This document shows positions 1 to 9,660 of a DNA stretch of 64,000 bases, one piece after another. This DNA is from Buchnera aphidicola (Phyllaphis fagi). Its GTDB lineage: Bacteria; Pseudomonadota; Gammaproteobacteria; Enterobacterales; Enterobacteriaceae. A program made the position numbers and the translations under genes. The stretch's first letter is position 1. Each line of letters opens with the position of its first letter. The notes under the pieces are model-generated. The model worked only from the letters and a program-made list of their open reading frames with translations. It made no database searches and was not told the origin of the DNA. Where the stretch lies: positions 186,001-250,000 of the forward strand of contig NZ_OZ060370.1 in assembly GCF_964058955.1 (NCBI RefSeq), read 5' to 3'.

Positions 1-353
1 ATAAAATTAGTCATTATTTCTTCATTTGTCGGACTTAATATAAAACAATTATTATTTCTATCATATATTTTTATTAATTCTTTACCGTATTGATTAATAC
101 GATTGCTTTTATGCCATAAATTATCTGGTTGCATAGTTGGTAAGTACATTTCAACTGCTTGACATTTTTCCATTTCATAACGTATAATTTTTTTTATATT
201 TTTGATAACACGTAGTCCATTAGGTAGCCAGATATATAGTCCGGATGCTAATTTTCGTATTAAACCTGATCTTAACATCAATTGATGGCTAATTGTATGA
301 GAATGATGCGGTATTTCTTTAATTGTATATAATAAATATTTACTTGTGCGCAT
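1..353 (-). CDS. proS: Prolyl-tRNA synthetase, N-terminal part (runs off the window)
   Basis: ProS charges tRNA-Pro with proline in the cytoplasm. The start codon is the ATG read leftward from 353, and the frame stays open to base 1, so only about the first 117 residues are present. They begin MRTSKYLLYTIKE and follow the E. coli protein closely, including HQLMLRSGLIRKLASGLY and the class II motif region ending SPTNEE. E. coli ProS is about 570 residues, so roughly four fifths lies outside the window. It is the last gene before the eroded stretch in front of 16S. In E. coli proS also lies close to an rrn operon and dnaQ, which supports ancestral order. Confidence 0.95.
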   Translation of the reverse strand, partial: MRTSKYLLYTIKEIPHHSHTISHQLMLRSGLIRKLASGLYIWLPNGLRVIKNIKKIIRYEMEKCQAVEMYLPTMQPDNLWHKSNRINQYGKELIKIYDRNNNCFILSPTNEEIMTNF

Positions 354-2300
354 ATAATTTGTAATTAATTAGAATTAATTCATATGATAATATTTGATTA
401 TTATAACTAAGTAATTTAATATTGTATGTTAAATATTTTACAAATATGATTTTTATATAGATTATTTTATTAGAAATATATAATGTATTGAAAATTAAAA
501 ATGAGTTAAGTATGTAATTTTATATTTTATATTTTCATGATGAGAATATGAAATAATATAATATGTAGTCTGATTATTTACTAAAACTTAAAGTGTATTT
601 TCTAAATTAGTGTATGTATTTTATATATACTTTAATATTGATAATTGAATATTTTAATTTTTATTATTCTACTGAATATAGTCAATTTAAGTAAATTATG
701 AATTTTATTTTTATAAATAACTAAATAAATGAATAATAATAAAATCAATATAAACATAAAATATAAGTATTTTATTAGAATTTATAAAATAGTTTCTTAG
801 ATTTGTAATATTTAGATACATGATAAGATTAGATTTTTAGTATGATGTGATTTTTAATTTTAAAAAAAATTTGATGTATATGTCTTTAAAGTAATTAAAT
901 TATAGTATAAATATATTGTATTGAATTTTGTATATGTATATAAGATAATATATTATTTTAATTAATGATGTAACTATTTATTATATCTTGCGATAAATTG
1001 AGTATTTAATGATGCTTATTTTTATTATTTTAAATAAATATAATATTTTTTATTAATAAAATAAATTTTATTAATTTTTGATAGGAAATTAGTTGTTAGT
1101 AATATTATTGTTAATATACATTTGTAAATTACAGTTTTTTATATATTTTAATTTTTTAAGTATGATAAATTTTGTTTAAATATTATGTGTATAAATGTTA
1201 GTAAAGAAATGATTGATCATATATTTTTAAAATTGGCATCAGTATGTTAAATATATGAAATTAATAGTAGAATGTAAAATGTAGTGTTTTATATTATTCC
1301 AATTTTTACTTTTATTACAAGTTTATTTAAATAAATTATAATATAACTGTGTTTTTATTTGTTAAATTTTTTATTTTTAATATTTGATGTGATATGTATT
1401 TGTATATGAATATAAAATTTTATTATTTATATTTTTTAAGTAATATGTAATAATGTATATTTTTTGTGATCTATAATTATTATATTAATTATTTTATATA
1501 GTTTTATAATTGATAGTATATTATATAGATAAATGAATATGTTTTAGATATATTAACAAGAATGTGATATATTTTATATGTTTAAATTTTAATTTTTTTA
1601 AAAATTGAATTAGAGATTAATATTTTTACATATCTTTATTTTGATATATAATCAGTATTTTAAATTATTAATTGTCATTGAATAAATATAAGTAATATAT
1701 TTTTTTTAGAGTATATATCACTTTATTGATAATATTACTAATAATAGTATATTTAAAATATTTATTATATGTTTTTATCATATTTGAAAATCAATTAATT
1801 ATAACAATCGTTTGATATTTCTTGTAGATAAACTCGTGTGATATTAATATTTTTTGTAATTTGATAATTATATATTATTTAAAATATATCAATGATATTT
1901 TGATTGAAAATTATTATCTTATCTGTATTTTATATTTTAAATATGGAATAATCATTTTAGATAATATTAAAGAATTTATATGCATTATTTTGGCATATGT
2001 ATAGTTTTATGTATTTGATAATATATTTTAAATATTTCAGTTATATTGATAAAGAAAATATATTTTTAAATATATTGTAATTTAATATTGATTATTTAAT
2101 ATAATATAGTATAATGAATTTAATATTCATTTATTTTAAAATTTTTATTGTAATTATTAAGAATAAATGTATTATAAGTTCATTACGTAATTGACTGATA
2201 AAATAAATTTTTGAATTTAATTTATGTTTATATATATATGTATTGAATACATATTAGTATTATAAATTATAAATAATAGCTAATTTCCATAAAAACCAAA
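354..2300. other. Eroded gene-free region between proS and 16S rRNA
   Basis: About 1.9 kb with no open frame of useful length on either strand and no recognisable motif. In E. coli this interval between proS and rrsH holds nlpE, rcsF, metNIQ and gmhB, so this is probably the decayed remnant of such genes (inference from order only). Base use is very lopsided: in five 60-base lines I counted (361, 481, 841, 1141, 1381) there are 32 G and 4 C on the plus strand. I see no tRNA, no terminator with a clear stem, and no repeat unit. Confidence 0.7.
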
Positions 2301-2307
2301 AAAAAGG

Positions 2308-2335
2308 TTGACATATCTATAAAAGAATGTAAGAT
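2308..2335 (+). promoter_or_regulatory. Probable sigma-70 promoter of the 16S transcript
   Basis: A perfect -35 hexamer TTGACA lies at 2308-2313. A -10-like TAAGAT lies at 2330-2335 after a 16-base spacer. It sits about 140 bases before mature 16S and just ahead of a boxA-like element, the normal order in an rrn leader. No other TTGACA is nearby. Confidence is limited by the imperfect -10. Confidence 0.65.
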
Positions 2336-2354
2336 AGAGGGAGTTAGTTAAATA

Positions 2355-2364
2355 TGCTCTTTGA
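2355..2364 (+). promoter_or_regulatory. boxA antitermination element of the rRNA leader
   Basis: TGCTCTTTGA matches the enterobacterial rrn boxA (TGCTCTTTAACA) at eight of its first nine bases. It lies 20 bases after the putative -10 and before the conserved GTGTGGGCAC leader element. In E. coli, boxA RNA recruits the NusB/NusE antitermination complex. Its retention suggests that antitermination of the 16S transcript still operates. Confidence 0.65.
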
Positions 2365-2380
2365 AAATATAGTTAGATAA

Positions 2381-2396
2381 TTCGTGTGGGCACGAA
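2381..2396 (+). promoter_or_regulatory. 5' arm of the 16S RNase III processing stalk / leader hairpin
   Basis: TTCGTGTGGGCACGAA can fold on itself as a perfect 6-bp stem with a TGGG loop. Its core GTGTGGGCAC (2384-2393) can instead pair over 10 bases, two of them G-U, with GTGCTCACAT at 4047-4056 beyond 16S. That is the same stalk E. coli RNase III cuts to release pre-16S. The RNase III gene rnc is in this window at 8366-9043. Confidence 0.6.
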
Positions 2397-2449
2397 AAAT
2401 TGATTGCGAAATATTTTTTTTTAATAAAAAATAAATTTTCGAAATTTAA

Positions 2450-2474
2450 ATTATTACTTTTATAAAGTAATAAT
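2450..2474 (+). promoter_or_regulatory. Perfect hairpin immediately before mature 16S
   Basis: ATTATTACTTT at 2450-2460 pairs with AAAGTAATAAT at 2464-2474 around a 3-base TAT loop, giving 11 unbroken pairs. It ends about three bases before the expected 5' end of 16S. A smaller palindrome (AAATTT around TCG) lies at 2433-2447. These may guide maturation of the 16S 5' end. That role is inference. Confidence 0.45.
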
Positions 2475-2477
2475 ATC

Positions 2478-4023
<1,546 letters not shown>

Positions 4024-4046
4024 TAATAAATACGCTTTGATTTTAA

Positions 4047-4056
4047 GTGCTCACAT
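4047..4056 (+). promoter_or_regulatory. 3' arm of the 16S RNase III processing stalk
   Basis: GTGCTCACAT lies 23 bases after 16S and is complementary to the leader element at 2384-2393. The surrounding spacer resembles the E. coli 16S/tRNA-Ile spacer (AGTGCTCACACAGATTGTCTG), which forms the same stalk. Confidence 0.6.
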
Positions 4057-4081
4057 AAATTATCTGATAAAAATTTTTCGG

Positions 4082-4155
<74 letters not shown>

Positions 4156-4174
4156 TGAATTATAATTAACCAAT

Positions 4175-4247
4175 GGGGCTATAGCTCAGCCGGGAGAGCG
4201 CCTGCCTTGCACGCAGGAGGTCAGCGGTTCGATCCCGCTTAGCTCCA
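4175..4247 (+). tRNA. trnA(UGC): tRNA-Ala (TGC)
   Basis: This 73-nt tRNA has acceptor GGGGCTA pairing with TAGCTCC and discriminator A. The anticodon TGC is at 4208-4210. It lies 19 bases after tRNA-Ile, in the same order as E. coli rrn spacers. No encoded CCA. In E. coli the 23S gene would follow. Here dnaQ follows after 67 bases. Confidence 0.98.
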
Positions 4248-4314
4248 TACATTATTTATAGAGAGATATAGATATTTATTTATACATATATAAAAATAAA
4301 GATGAATATAAAAT

Positions 4315-5046
4315 ATGGACTTAAATATTTCTCGAAAAGTTGTGTTAGATACTGAAACAACTGGTATGAATAATTCAGGGGGATCGATATGCAAGGGGCA
4401 TCGAATTATTGAGATTGGAGCTGTTGAAATTATTAATCGAAAATTTACTCATAATAATTTTCACACATATGTCAATCCTAATCGATTAATAGATCCATCG
4501 GCATTTAAAATCCATGGAATATCAGATGAGTTTTTATTAGATAAACCTAAGTTTGAAGATGTATATCAAGATTTTTTGAAATATATTCAAAATTCTGAAA
4601 TTATTATACATAATGCAAATTTTGATATTAGGTTTTTAAATTATGAGTTTAGTAAATTAAATATAAAAACTAAAAAAATATTTGATCTCTGTAATATTAT
4701 AGATACCTTAAAAATAGCTAGATCTTTATTTCCTGGTAAAAAAAATAATTTAGATGCATTATGTAAACGTTATAAAATATATACTACTCGTCAACTTCAT
4801 AGTGCAATTCAAGATGCAAAAATATTAGCAAAAATATATTTAAGAATGACGAGAATACAAAAAGAAATTAGTTTTCATGAAAAATCATATAAAAATAATT
4901 TATATCAATTTAGTTATAATCAAGTAGATTTCAATAATTCTAAAAAATCAATTAATGTATATAAATTAACAGAAATTGAAAAAAATAGACATGATCAATA
5001 TTTAAAAGAAATGAATAAATTTTGTTCTTGTTTATGGATGAGTTAA
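4315..5046 (+). CDS. dnaQ: DNA polymerase III epsilon subunit (3'-5' proofreading exonuclease)
   Basis: DnaQ removes misincorporated bases during replication as part of the Pol III core. The protein has 243 residues, the same as E. coli. DEDDh exonuclease motifs are visible: DTETTG near residue 12 (ExoI), NANFDIRFLN near 100 (ExoII) and HSAIQDA near 162 (ExoIII). The C-terminal tail that binds the alpha subunit ends SCLWMS, like SCLWRA in E. coli. The polymerase-binding part is rich in Asn and Lys but not shortened. tRNA-Asp follows, as in E. coli (dnaQ-aspV). Proofreading should be intact. Confidence 0.96.
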   Translation: MDLNISRKVVLDTETTGMNNSGGSICKGHRIIEIGAVEIINRKFTHNNFHTYVNPNRLIDPSAFKIHGISDEFLLDKPKFEDVYQDFLKYIQNSEIIIHNANFDIRFLNYEFSKLNIKTKKIFDLCNIIDTLKIARSLFPGKKNNLDALCKRYKIYTTRQLHSAIQDAKILAKIYLRMTRIQKEISFHEKSYKNNLYQFSYNQVDFNNSKKSINVYKLTEIEKNRHDQYLKEMNKFCSCLWMS

Positions 5047-5102
5047 ATTGTAAATATTTTAAAATATCATTTTAATAATATTTTACATCATCCTGAAGTA
5101 AA

Positions 5103-5176
5103 GGTGCGGTAGTTCAGTTGGTTAGAATACCGGCCTGTCACGCCGGGGGTCACGGGTTCAAGTCCCGTCCGCACCG
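5103..5176 (+). tRNA. trnD(GUC): tRNA-Asp (GTC)
   Basis: This 74-nt tRNA has acceptor GGTGCGG pairing fully with CCGCACC and discriminator G. The anticodon GTC is at 5137-5139 and the T arm is GGTTCAAGTCC. It lies 56 bases after dnaQ, the enterobacterial aspV position. No encoded CCA. Confidence 0.98.
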
Positions 5177-5288
5177 TAAATATATTACAATTATACTTCT
5201 TGAATACTAATATTATTATTTTTATAATTAAAAATAAAATATAGTATTATTTAATCTATTAATATTACTTTAAAATTTTGGAATTATT

Positions 5289-5759
5289 ATGAATGAGAAA
5301 TATATTGTCACGTGGGATATACTTCAAATTTATACTAGAACATTAGCTAAAAAAATTATGTCAATTAAAAAATGGAAAAGTATTATAGCAGTAAGTCGAG
5401 GAGGATTAATTCCTGCTGCTTTATTAGCAAGAGAATTAAGTATTCGTATCGTAGATACGATTTGTATTGCTAGTTATAATTATAATAATTTTAAAAAAAT
5501 TCAAATTCTTAAAAAACCTTCTCAAGATTATGAAGATGTTTTAATTGTAGATGATTTATCGGACTCAGGAAGAACAGCAAAAATAATTCGAAAAATGTAT
5601 CCAAAAGCACATTTTGTAACTATTTTTGCTAAACCTAGAGGACGAAAATTAGTAGATCAATATCTTATTAACGTTCCTCAAAATGTATGGATTGAACAAC
5701 CTTGGGATATGTCTGTTGTTTACATATCTCCATTAATCAAAGAATCTAAAATTAAATAG
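5289..5759 (+). CDS. gpt: Xanthine-guanine phosphoribosyltransferase
   Basis: Gpt joins guanine or xanthine (and weakly hypoxanthine) to PRPP to give GMP or XMP, a purine salvage step. It has 156 residues (E. coli 152). Visible marks are [19 protein letters not shown] near the start, the PRPP-binding loop [12 protein letters not shown] at about residues 87-98, and the conserved WIEQPWDM near the end. The loop reads DSGRTA where E. coli has DTGGTA. Salvage of host guanine or xanthine would suit a symbiont with little purine synthesis. That role is inference. It starts with ATG after GGAATTATT. Confidence 0.95.
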   Translation: MNEKYIVTWDILQIYTRTLAKKIMSIKKWKSIIAVSRGGLIPAALLARELSIRIVDTICIASYNYNNFKKIQILKKPSQDYEDVLIVDDLSDSGRTAKIIRKMYPKAHFVTIFAKPRGRKLVDQYLINVPQNVWIEQPWDMSVVYISPLIKESKIK

Positions 5760-5784
5760 TATTATAATATAATTATTTTATTTT

Positions 5785-5791
5785 CCCATAT
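5785..5791 (+). promoter_or_regulatory. Possible heat-shock (sigma-32) -10 element before grpE
   Basis: CCCATAT fits the sigma-32 -10 consensus CCCATnT and is a rare C run in this AT-rich spacer. It lies 66 bases before the preferred grpE start. A CTTGAAA-like -35 at the expected distance is not recognisable, so this is only a candidate. Confidence 0.3.
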
Positions 5792-5850
5792 ACTAATTGA
5801 TGTCAGTATATAAAATAATTTTAAAACTGATGTTAATTTTAGGATGTAGT

Positions 5851-6321
5851 ATGACAAAACAAAAAATTATTAATCTTCAAAATTCAGTTTTAAAAGAAGA
5901 AAAAAAATTAATTGATTTAAAAAATATATCTAAAAAAAAAATTAAAATTGCTTTAAAACGATCTAAACAAGAAATTGAAAATACGTATAAATATTCTTCA
6001 TCAAATTATATTATCTCTATTTTATCTGATATTGATAATTTAGAAAAAACGATAGAATTATCTATAAAAGAAAAAAAATATTTTTCTTTTATAGTTTATC
6101 AATTAAATAAAATTTTAAAATCATTTTTAAATTTATTTGAAATGTATAATATAAATGTTATAAATGATATTAATATACCTTTTGATCCTAATATACATCA
6201 AGCAATTGCTATATCTAAATCACAAAAAATGCAATCTAATCATATAATAATAGTTATGCAAAAAGGATATAAATTATATAATCGTCTTTTAAGACCAGCA
6301 ATGGTTATTGTATCACAGTAA
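5851..6321 (+). CDS. grpE: Nucleotide exchange factor GrpE, short N-terminus
   Basis: GrpE releases ADP from DnaK in the DnaK-DnaJ-GrpE chaperone cycle. The conserved C-terminal half is clear: PFDPNIHQAIAI, then IIVMQKGYKLYNRLLRPAMVIV, matching E. coli PLDPNVHQAIAM and [21 protein letters not shown]. A long Lys-rich helical segment precedes it. I chose the ATG at 5851 because AGGA at 5841-5844 is well spaced. An in-frame start at 5800 (or TTG 5797) would add 17-18 hydrophobic residues without family support. From 5851 the protein has 156 residues against about 197 in E. coli, so the acidic, disordered N-terminus is missing. Confidence 0.88.
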   Translation: MTKQKIINLQNSVLKEEKKLIDLKNISKKKIKIALKRSKQEIENTYKYSSSNYIISILSDIDNLEKTIELSIKEKKYFSFIVYQLNKILKSFLNLFEMYNINVINDINIPFDPNIHQAIAISKSQKMQSNHIIIVMQKGYKLYNRLLRPAMVIVSQ

Positions 6322-6354
6322 TATAAATTTTTATAATAATTTAATATAAATATA

Positions 6355-6834
6355 ATGATATATAAACCAAATAACTTAATCTATAATGCTATTCAAAACA
6401 AAAAAGCATACTATAATTTTTTTATTGAAAAAACATTTGAAAGTGGATTATTATTAAAAGGATGGGAAGTAAAATCATTAAGAATGAATAAAGTTAATAT
6501 AAATAACGGATATATAATTATTAAAAATAAAGAATCTTTTTTAATTGGAATAAATATTCAACCTATTATACAATGTAAAATGTATGATCTAAATCAATCT
6601 AATAGAAATATAAAAATATTATTACATCGTAAAGAAATTGATTATTTATATGAAAAATATAAAAAACCAGGATATAGTTTGGTAGCTCTTTCTTTATATT
6701 GGAAGAAATCCTGGTGTAAATTAAAAATTGGAATTGCTAAAGGAAAAACAAATATAGATAAAAGAGAAAATAAAAAAAAACAAGAATGGATAATTCAAAG
6801 AAATAGAATTATTAAAAAAATAAGACATGAATAA
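6355..6834 (+). CDS. smpB: SsrA-binding protein SmpB
   Basis: SmpB binds tmRNA and brings it to stalled ribosomes for trans-translation. The protein has 159 residues (E. coli 160). Typical segments are NKKAYYNFFIEKTFESGLLL at about 15-34, GWEVKSLR, RNIKILLHRKEI and, near the end, LKIGIAKGKTNIDKRE, with a basic C-terminal tail that occupies the decoding centre in the family. The tmRNA gene ssrA is not in this window. It starts 33 bases after grpE and is probably co-transcribed with it. Confidence 0.95.
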   Translation: MIYKPNNLIYNAIQNKKAYYNFFIEKTFESGLLLKGWEVKSLRMNKVNINNGYIIIKNKESFLIGINIQPIIQCKMYDLNQSNRNIKILLHRKEIDYLYEKYKKPGYSLVALSLYWKKSWCKLKIGIAKGKTNIDKRENKKKQEWIIQRNRIIKKIRHE

Positions 6835-6879
6835 AATAAAGATGATCCATATATTACTAAAATATAGAAATTTTAAATT

Positions 6880-7365
6880 GTGAATAATAATGTATTATTA
6901 ATACAAGATATGATATTTATGAATTATGCATTAACTTTGGCAAATCATGCATATTCTTTAGGAGAAGTTCCAGTAGGAGCTATATTAACATTAAATAATC
7001 GTATTATTGGAACAGGTTTTAATTGTTCTATTTCTAAACATGATCCTACAGCACACGCTGAAATAATAGCTATTCGAAAAGCTGGAAAAATATTAAAAAA
7101 TTATAGATTAATTAATACTACATTATATGTTACCTTAGAACCTTGTATAATGTGTTTAGGAGCTATTATAAATAGTCGAATTAGTCGTTTAGTTATAGGA
7201 ACTAAACATATTTCAAAAAAAAAAAAAGAATATAATAAAATAGATATTTTACAAGAAATAAAAAATAAAAATAAAATTAAAGTTGAAGAATTTACATCAT
7301 ATTTCTTTTCTTGTACTAATTTAATAAAAAATTTTTTCAAAAGTAAAAGAAATAAAAAAAAATAA
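6880..7365 (+). CDS. tadA: tRNA adenosine(34) deaminase
   Basis: TadA converts A34 of tRNA-Arg(ACG) to inosine. Zinc ligands and the catalytic Glu are visible: HAE (H59, E61) and PCIMC (C89, C92), in the conserved block HDPTAHAEIIAIRKAG and LYVTLEPC. It starts with GTG at 6880. Length is 161 residues against 167 in E. coli, with a Lys-rich tail. A run of 13 A (7215-7227) encodes four lysines, a site where polymerase slippage is likely. It ends convergently to era. Confidence 0.95.
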   Translation: MNNNVLLIQDMIFMNYALTLANHAYSLGEVPVGAILTLNNRIIGTGFNCSISKHDPTAHAEIIAIRKAGKILKNYRLINTTLYVTLEPCIMCLGAIINSRISRLVIGTKHISKKKKEYNKIDILQEIKNKNKIKVEEFTSYFFSCTNLIKNFFKSKRNKKK

Positions 7366-7411
7366 TTTTTTAATACTAAAATTTTATAATTATTTTAATT
7401 ATAATATAGAT

Positions 7412-7448
7412 AAATTATTTAAAAATTTCATATTTATTTAAGTAATTT
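7412..7448. terminator. Inverted repeat between convergent tadA and era
   Basis: AAATTATTTAAA (7412-7423) pairs with TTTAAGTAATTT (7437-7448), 12 pairs with one G-U, around a 13-base loop. Its place between two genes that end facing each other fits a two-way terminator. The stem is all A/T, so its strength is uncertain. Confidence 0.4.
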
Positions 7449-7505
7449 ATTTATTATAAAATCATTTTTATTTCATATAAAGTATATTTATTATATTATA
7501 TTCTT

Positions 7506-8369
7506 TTAAACAATATTAAGTATTTTTTTTACCCATAAATTTAAATATGTTGATTTATGAATTATTTTTTCTATATCTTTTCGTGCTAACATACTACAAT
7601 ATTTAATTTTTTCTCCTTTTTTTCCAATAACAATTTTTTTATGTCTATCATTTTTTACAAAAATTAATGCATAAATAAAACATTTTCCTGTTAGTTTATT
7701 AATTTTATATGTATCTATTTTTACTGTAATTAAATATGGTAATTCTTGACCTAAAAAACGCATTAATTTTTCACGTATAATTTCAGATATCATAAATAAA
7801 TGAGAAGAATTAGTTTTATAATGTTTTGGAAAATCAAAAATAGATTTTGGGATATTTTTTTTTACTTGTTTTAATAATATCTTAATATTTTCTTCAGTTT
7901 TCGCTGAAAGAGGAATAATTGCATTAAAATTATGTTTATTTTTGATAGTATTAATAAATGGTAATAAAATCGTTTTATCATTAATACAATCAATTTTATT
8001 AATAACTAATATAATGGGTATAGAAAACATTTTTATTTTTTTTAAAATAATATCATCTATTTTTGACCATATTGTTTTATTAATAATAAAAATGATTAAT
8101 TTTAAATTTTCTTTGTTTTTAAATGCATTATGATTTTTATATAAAAAATTTTTTTCTTTTTTTATACTTATTCCAGGTGTATCAATATAAATAGTTTGAT
8201 AATTATTTTTTGTTGTTATACCTATTATATTATTTATAGTGGTACCTGGTTTACAAGATGTAATAGATACTTTACTACCTATGATTTTGTTTAAAAGAGT
8301 AGATTTTCCTACATTTTGTTTTCCAAATATTCCTATATAACCACAATAAGTATTAGATAATTTTTTCAT
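7506..8369 (-). CDS. era: GTPase Era
   Basis: Era is a ribosome-assembly GTPase that binds the 3' end of 16S rRNA. It has 287 residues (E. coli 301). The GTPase motifs are G1 GKQNVGKST, G3 DTPGI and G4 NKID. The C-terminal KH domain shows IVIGKKGEKIK. Its start codon overlaps the stop of rnc by four bases (ATGA), so the two are translationally coupled as in E. coli. recO, which follows in E. coli, is absent. Confidence 0.97.
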   Translation of the reverse strand: MKKLSNTYCGYIGIFGKQNVGKSTLLNKIIGSKVSITSCKPGTTINNIIGITTKNNYQTIYIDTPGISIKKEKNFLYKNHNAFKNKENLKLIIFIINKTIWSKIDDIILKKIKMFSIPIILVINKIDCINDKTILLPFINTIKNKHNFNAIIPLSAKTEENIKILLKQVKKNIPKSIFDFPKHYKTNSSHLFMISEIIREKLMRFLGQELPYLITVKIDTYKINKLTGKCFIYALIFVKNDRHKKIVIGKKGEKIKYCSMLARKDIEKIIHKSTYLNLWVKKILNIV

Positions 8370-9043
8370 TCTATTCCTAATTTTACTAATGCTTGATATG
8401 CAGCATCTTGTTCTGCTTTTTTTCGACTTGTTCCTACACTAATTATTTCTTCTGTTTTATTAATTCTACAACATACTGTAAATAATTGATTATGAGCTTC
8501 TCCATATGCTTGAACAATAAAATATACAGGAAGTGATAAACATTTAGATTGTAAATATTCTTGAAGACGTGTTTTAGGATCTTTTATTAGATTTTTAAAA
8601 TGAATATTTTTTAATCTTTTTTTATACCATATTTGTATTACATTTTCTACTGTTTTTATATTGCTATCTAAAAATATACTACCAATAATAGCCTCTATAG
8701 TATTTGTTAAAATTGATTCTTTACTAAATCCTCCGTTGTTCCATTCACCTTGTCCTAATTTTAAATATATTCCTAAATTAAATTCATATGCAATTTTAGC
8801 TAATGTATGACCTTGTACTAATTTTGATCGTATTCGACTCATTTGACCTTCATCAAAATGAGAAAAATTTTTATATAAAATATTAGTCATAACAAAATTT
8901 AAAATTGCATCACCTAAAAATTCTAATCTTTCATTATGTTTACTACTAGCACTTCGATGAGTAAGAGCTTGATTTAATAATTCTTGTTTTTTAAAATTAT
9001 ATCCTAAAACTTGTTGTAGTTTTTTGATTAAAATATGTTTCAT
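8366..9043 (-). CDS. rnc: Ribonuclease III
   Basis: RNase III cuts double-stranded RNA, including the stalk around pre-16S. It has 225 residues (E. coli 226). The catalytic signature NERLEFLGDAIL is at about residues 37-48, with the second acidic cluster in TNTIEAIIGSIFLDS. A double-stranded RNA-binding domain fills the C-terminus (DPKTRLQEYLQ through KKAEQDAAYQAL). The predicted substrate stalk at 2384-2393/4047-4056 is in this window. The upstream partner lepB is missing. Confidence 0.97.
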   Translation of the reverse strand: MKHILIKKLQQVLGYNFKKQELLNQALTHRSASSKHNERLEFLGDAILNFVMTNILYKNFSHFDEGQMSRIRSKLVQGHTLAKIAYEFNLGIYLKLGQGEWNNGGFSKESILTNTIEAIIGSIFLDSNIKTVENVIQIWYKKRLKNIHFKNLIKDPKTRLQEYLQSKCLSLPVYFIVQAYGEAHNQLFTVCCRINKTEEIISVGTSRKKAEQDAAYQALVKLGIE

Positions 9044-9660
9044 TTTAAATTACTTTATATATAGTTAATTAATTTTATCTATTTTATTACATTAAATATT
9101 TATAATGTATAAATATTTTTAATATTAATTGATATTAACTATTATAGAATTATTTTTATTTTTTTTATATTATATTTTTTATATTAATTACTCATATTTT
9201 AAACAGTTAATTGATTTATTTTTTAATATGATTATATAGTACTATATTGTTTTTAAAATTATCATGTCATGTTAAATGTATAATTATATAAAATTATTAA
9301 TATTTAATTAATAATATAATAATAAATTTTATTACTAAGAATATTTATAATTATTTTAATATAATATATAATTATATTAAAATATTTTTGATTATTATAT
9401 ATCATAATTTAAGAACAATATAATATAGTGATAAAATAAAATATATTCAAATAACTATAATATAAATTAGAAAAATCATCTTATATATTTTAGAATATAT
9501 TTAATTTTAATGATTATTTATAATTACATTATGATATTTGAAATAAAAAAATTACTATTTATTCATATAATATTTTTGATTTATTAATAATCTAAATAAT
9601 TTATTATTTATAAATAGTAAGGCTATTGAAATATATTTAAATGATTTTTTATATATTTAT
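9044..9660. other. Eroded spacer where lepB would be expected
   Basis: 617 bases of A/T-rich DNA between lepA and rnc, both read leftward. In E. coli this position holds lepB (signal peptidase I). I find no open frame and no trace of the lepB signatures (SGSMMPTL, RVVGLPGD) on the minus strand. I see no tRNA or clear hairpin either. It could still hold the rnc promoter. Confidence 0.65.

Noticed and set aside
1441-1480. dif-like recombination site (ATAATGTATAT)
   Set aside because: Only one half resembles a XerD arm and the other half is missing. A/T-rich DNA gives such matches by chance, and none was better elsewhere in the window.
7101-7340. Antisense open frame inside tadA (and similar ones inside era, trpCF, rlmN, glyA, gapA, sucA, sucB, rpsA, aspS, pykA, yoaE)
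   Set aside because: All are mirror frames of strongly supported genes, with no motif or ribosome-binding site of their own.
9044-9660. A decayed but recognisable lepB
   Set aside because: No LepB signature was found on the minus strand; only the position points to it.
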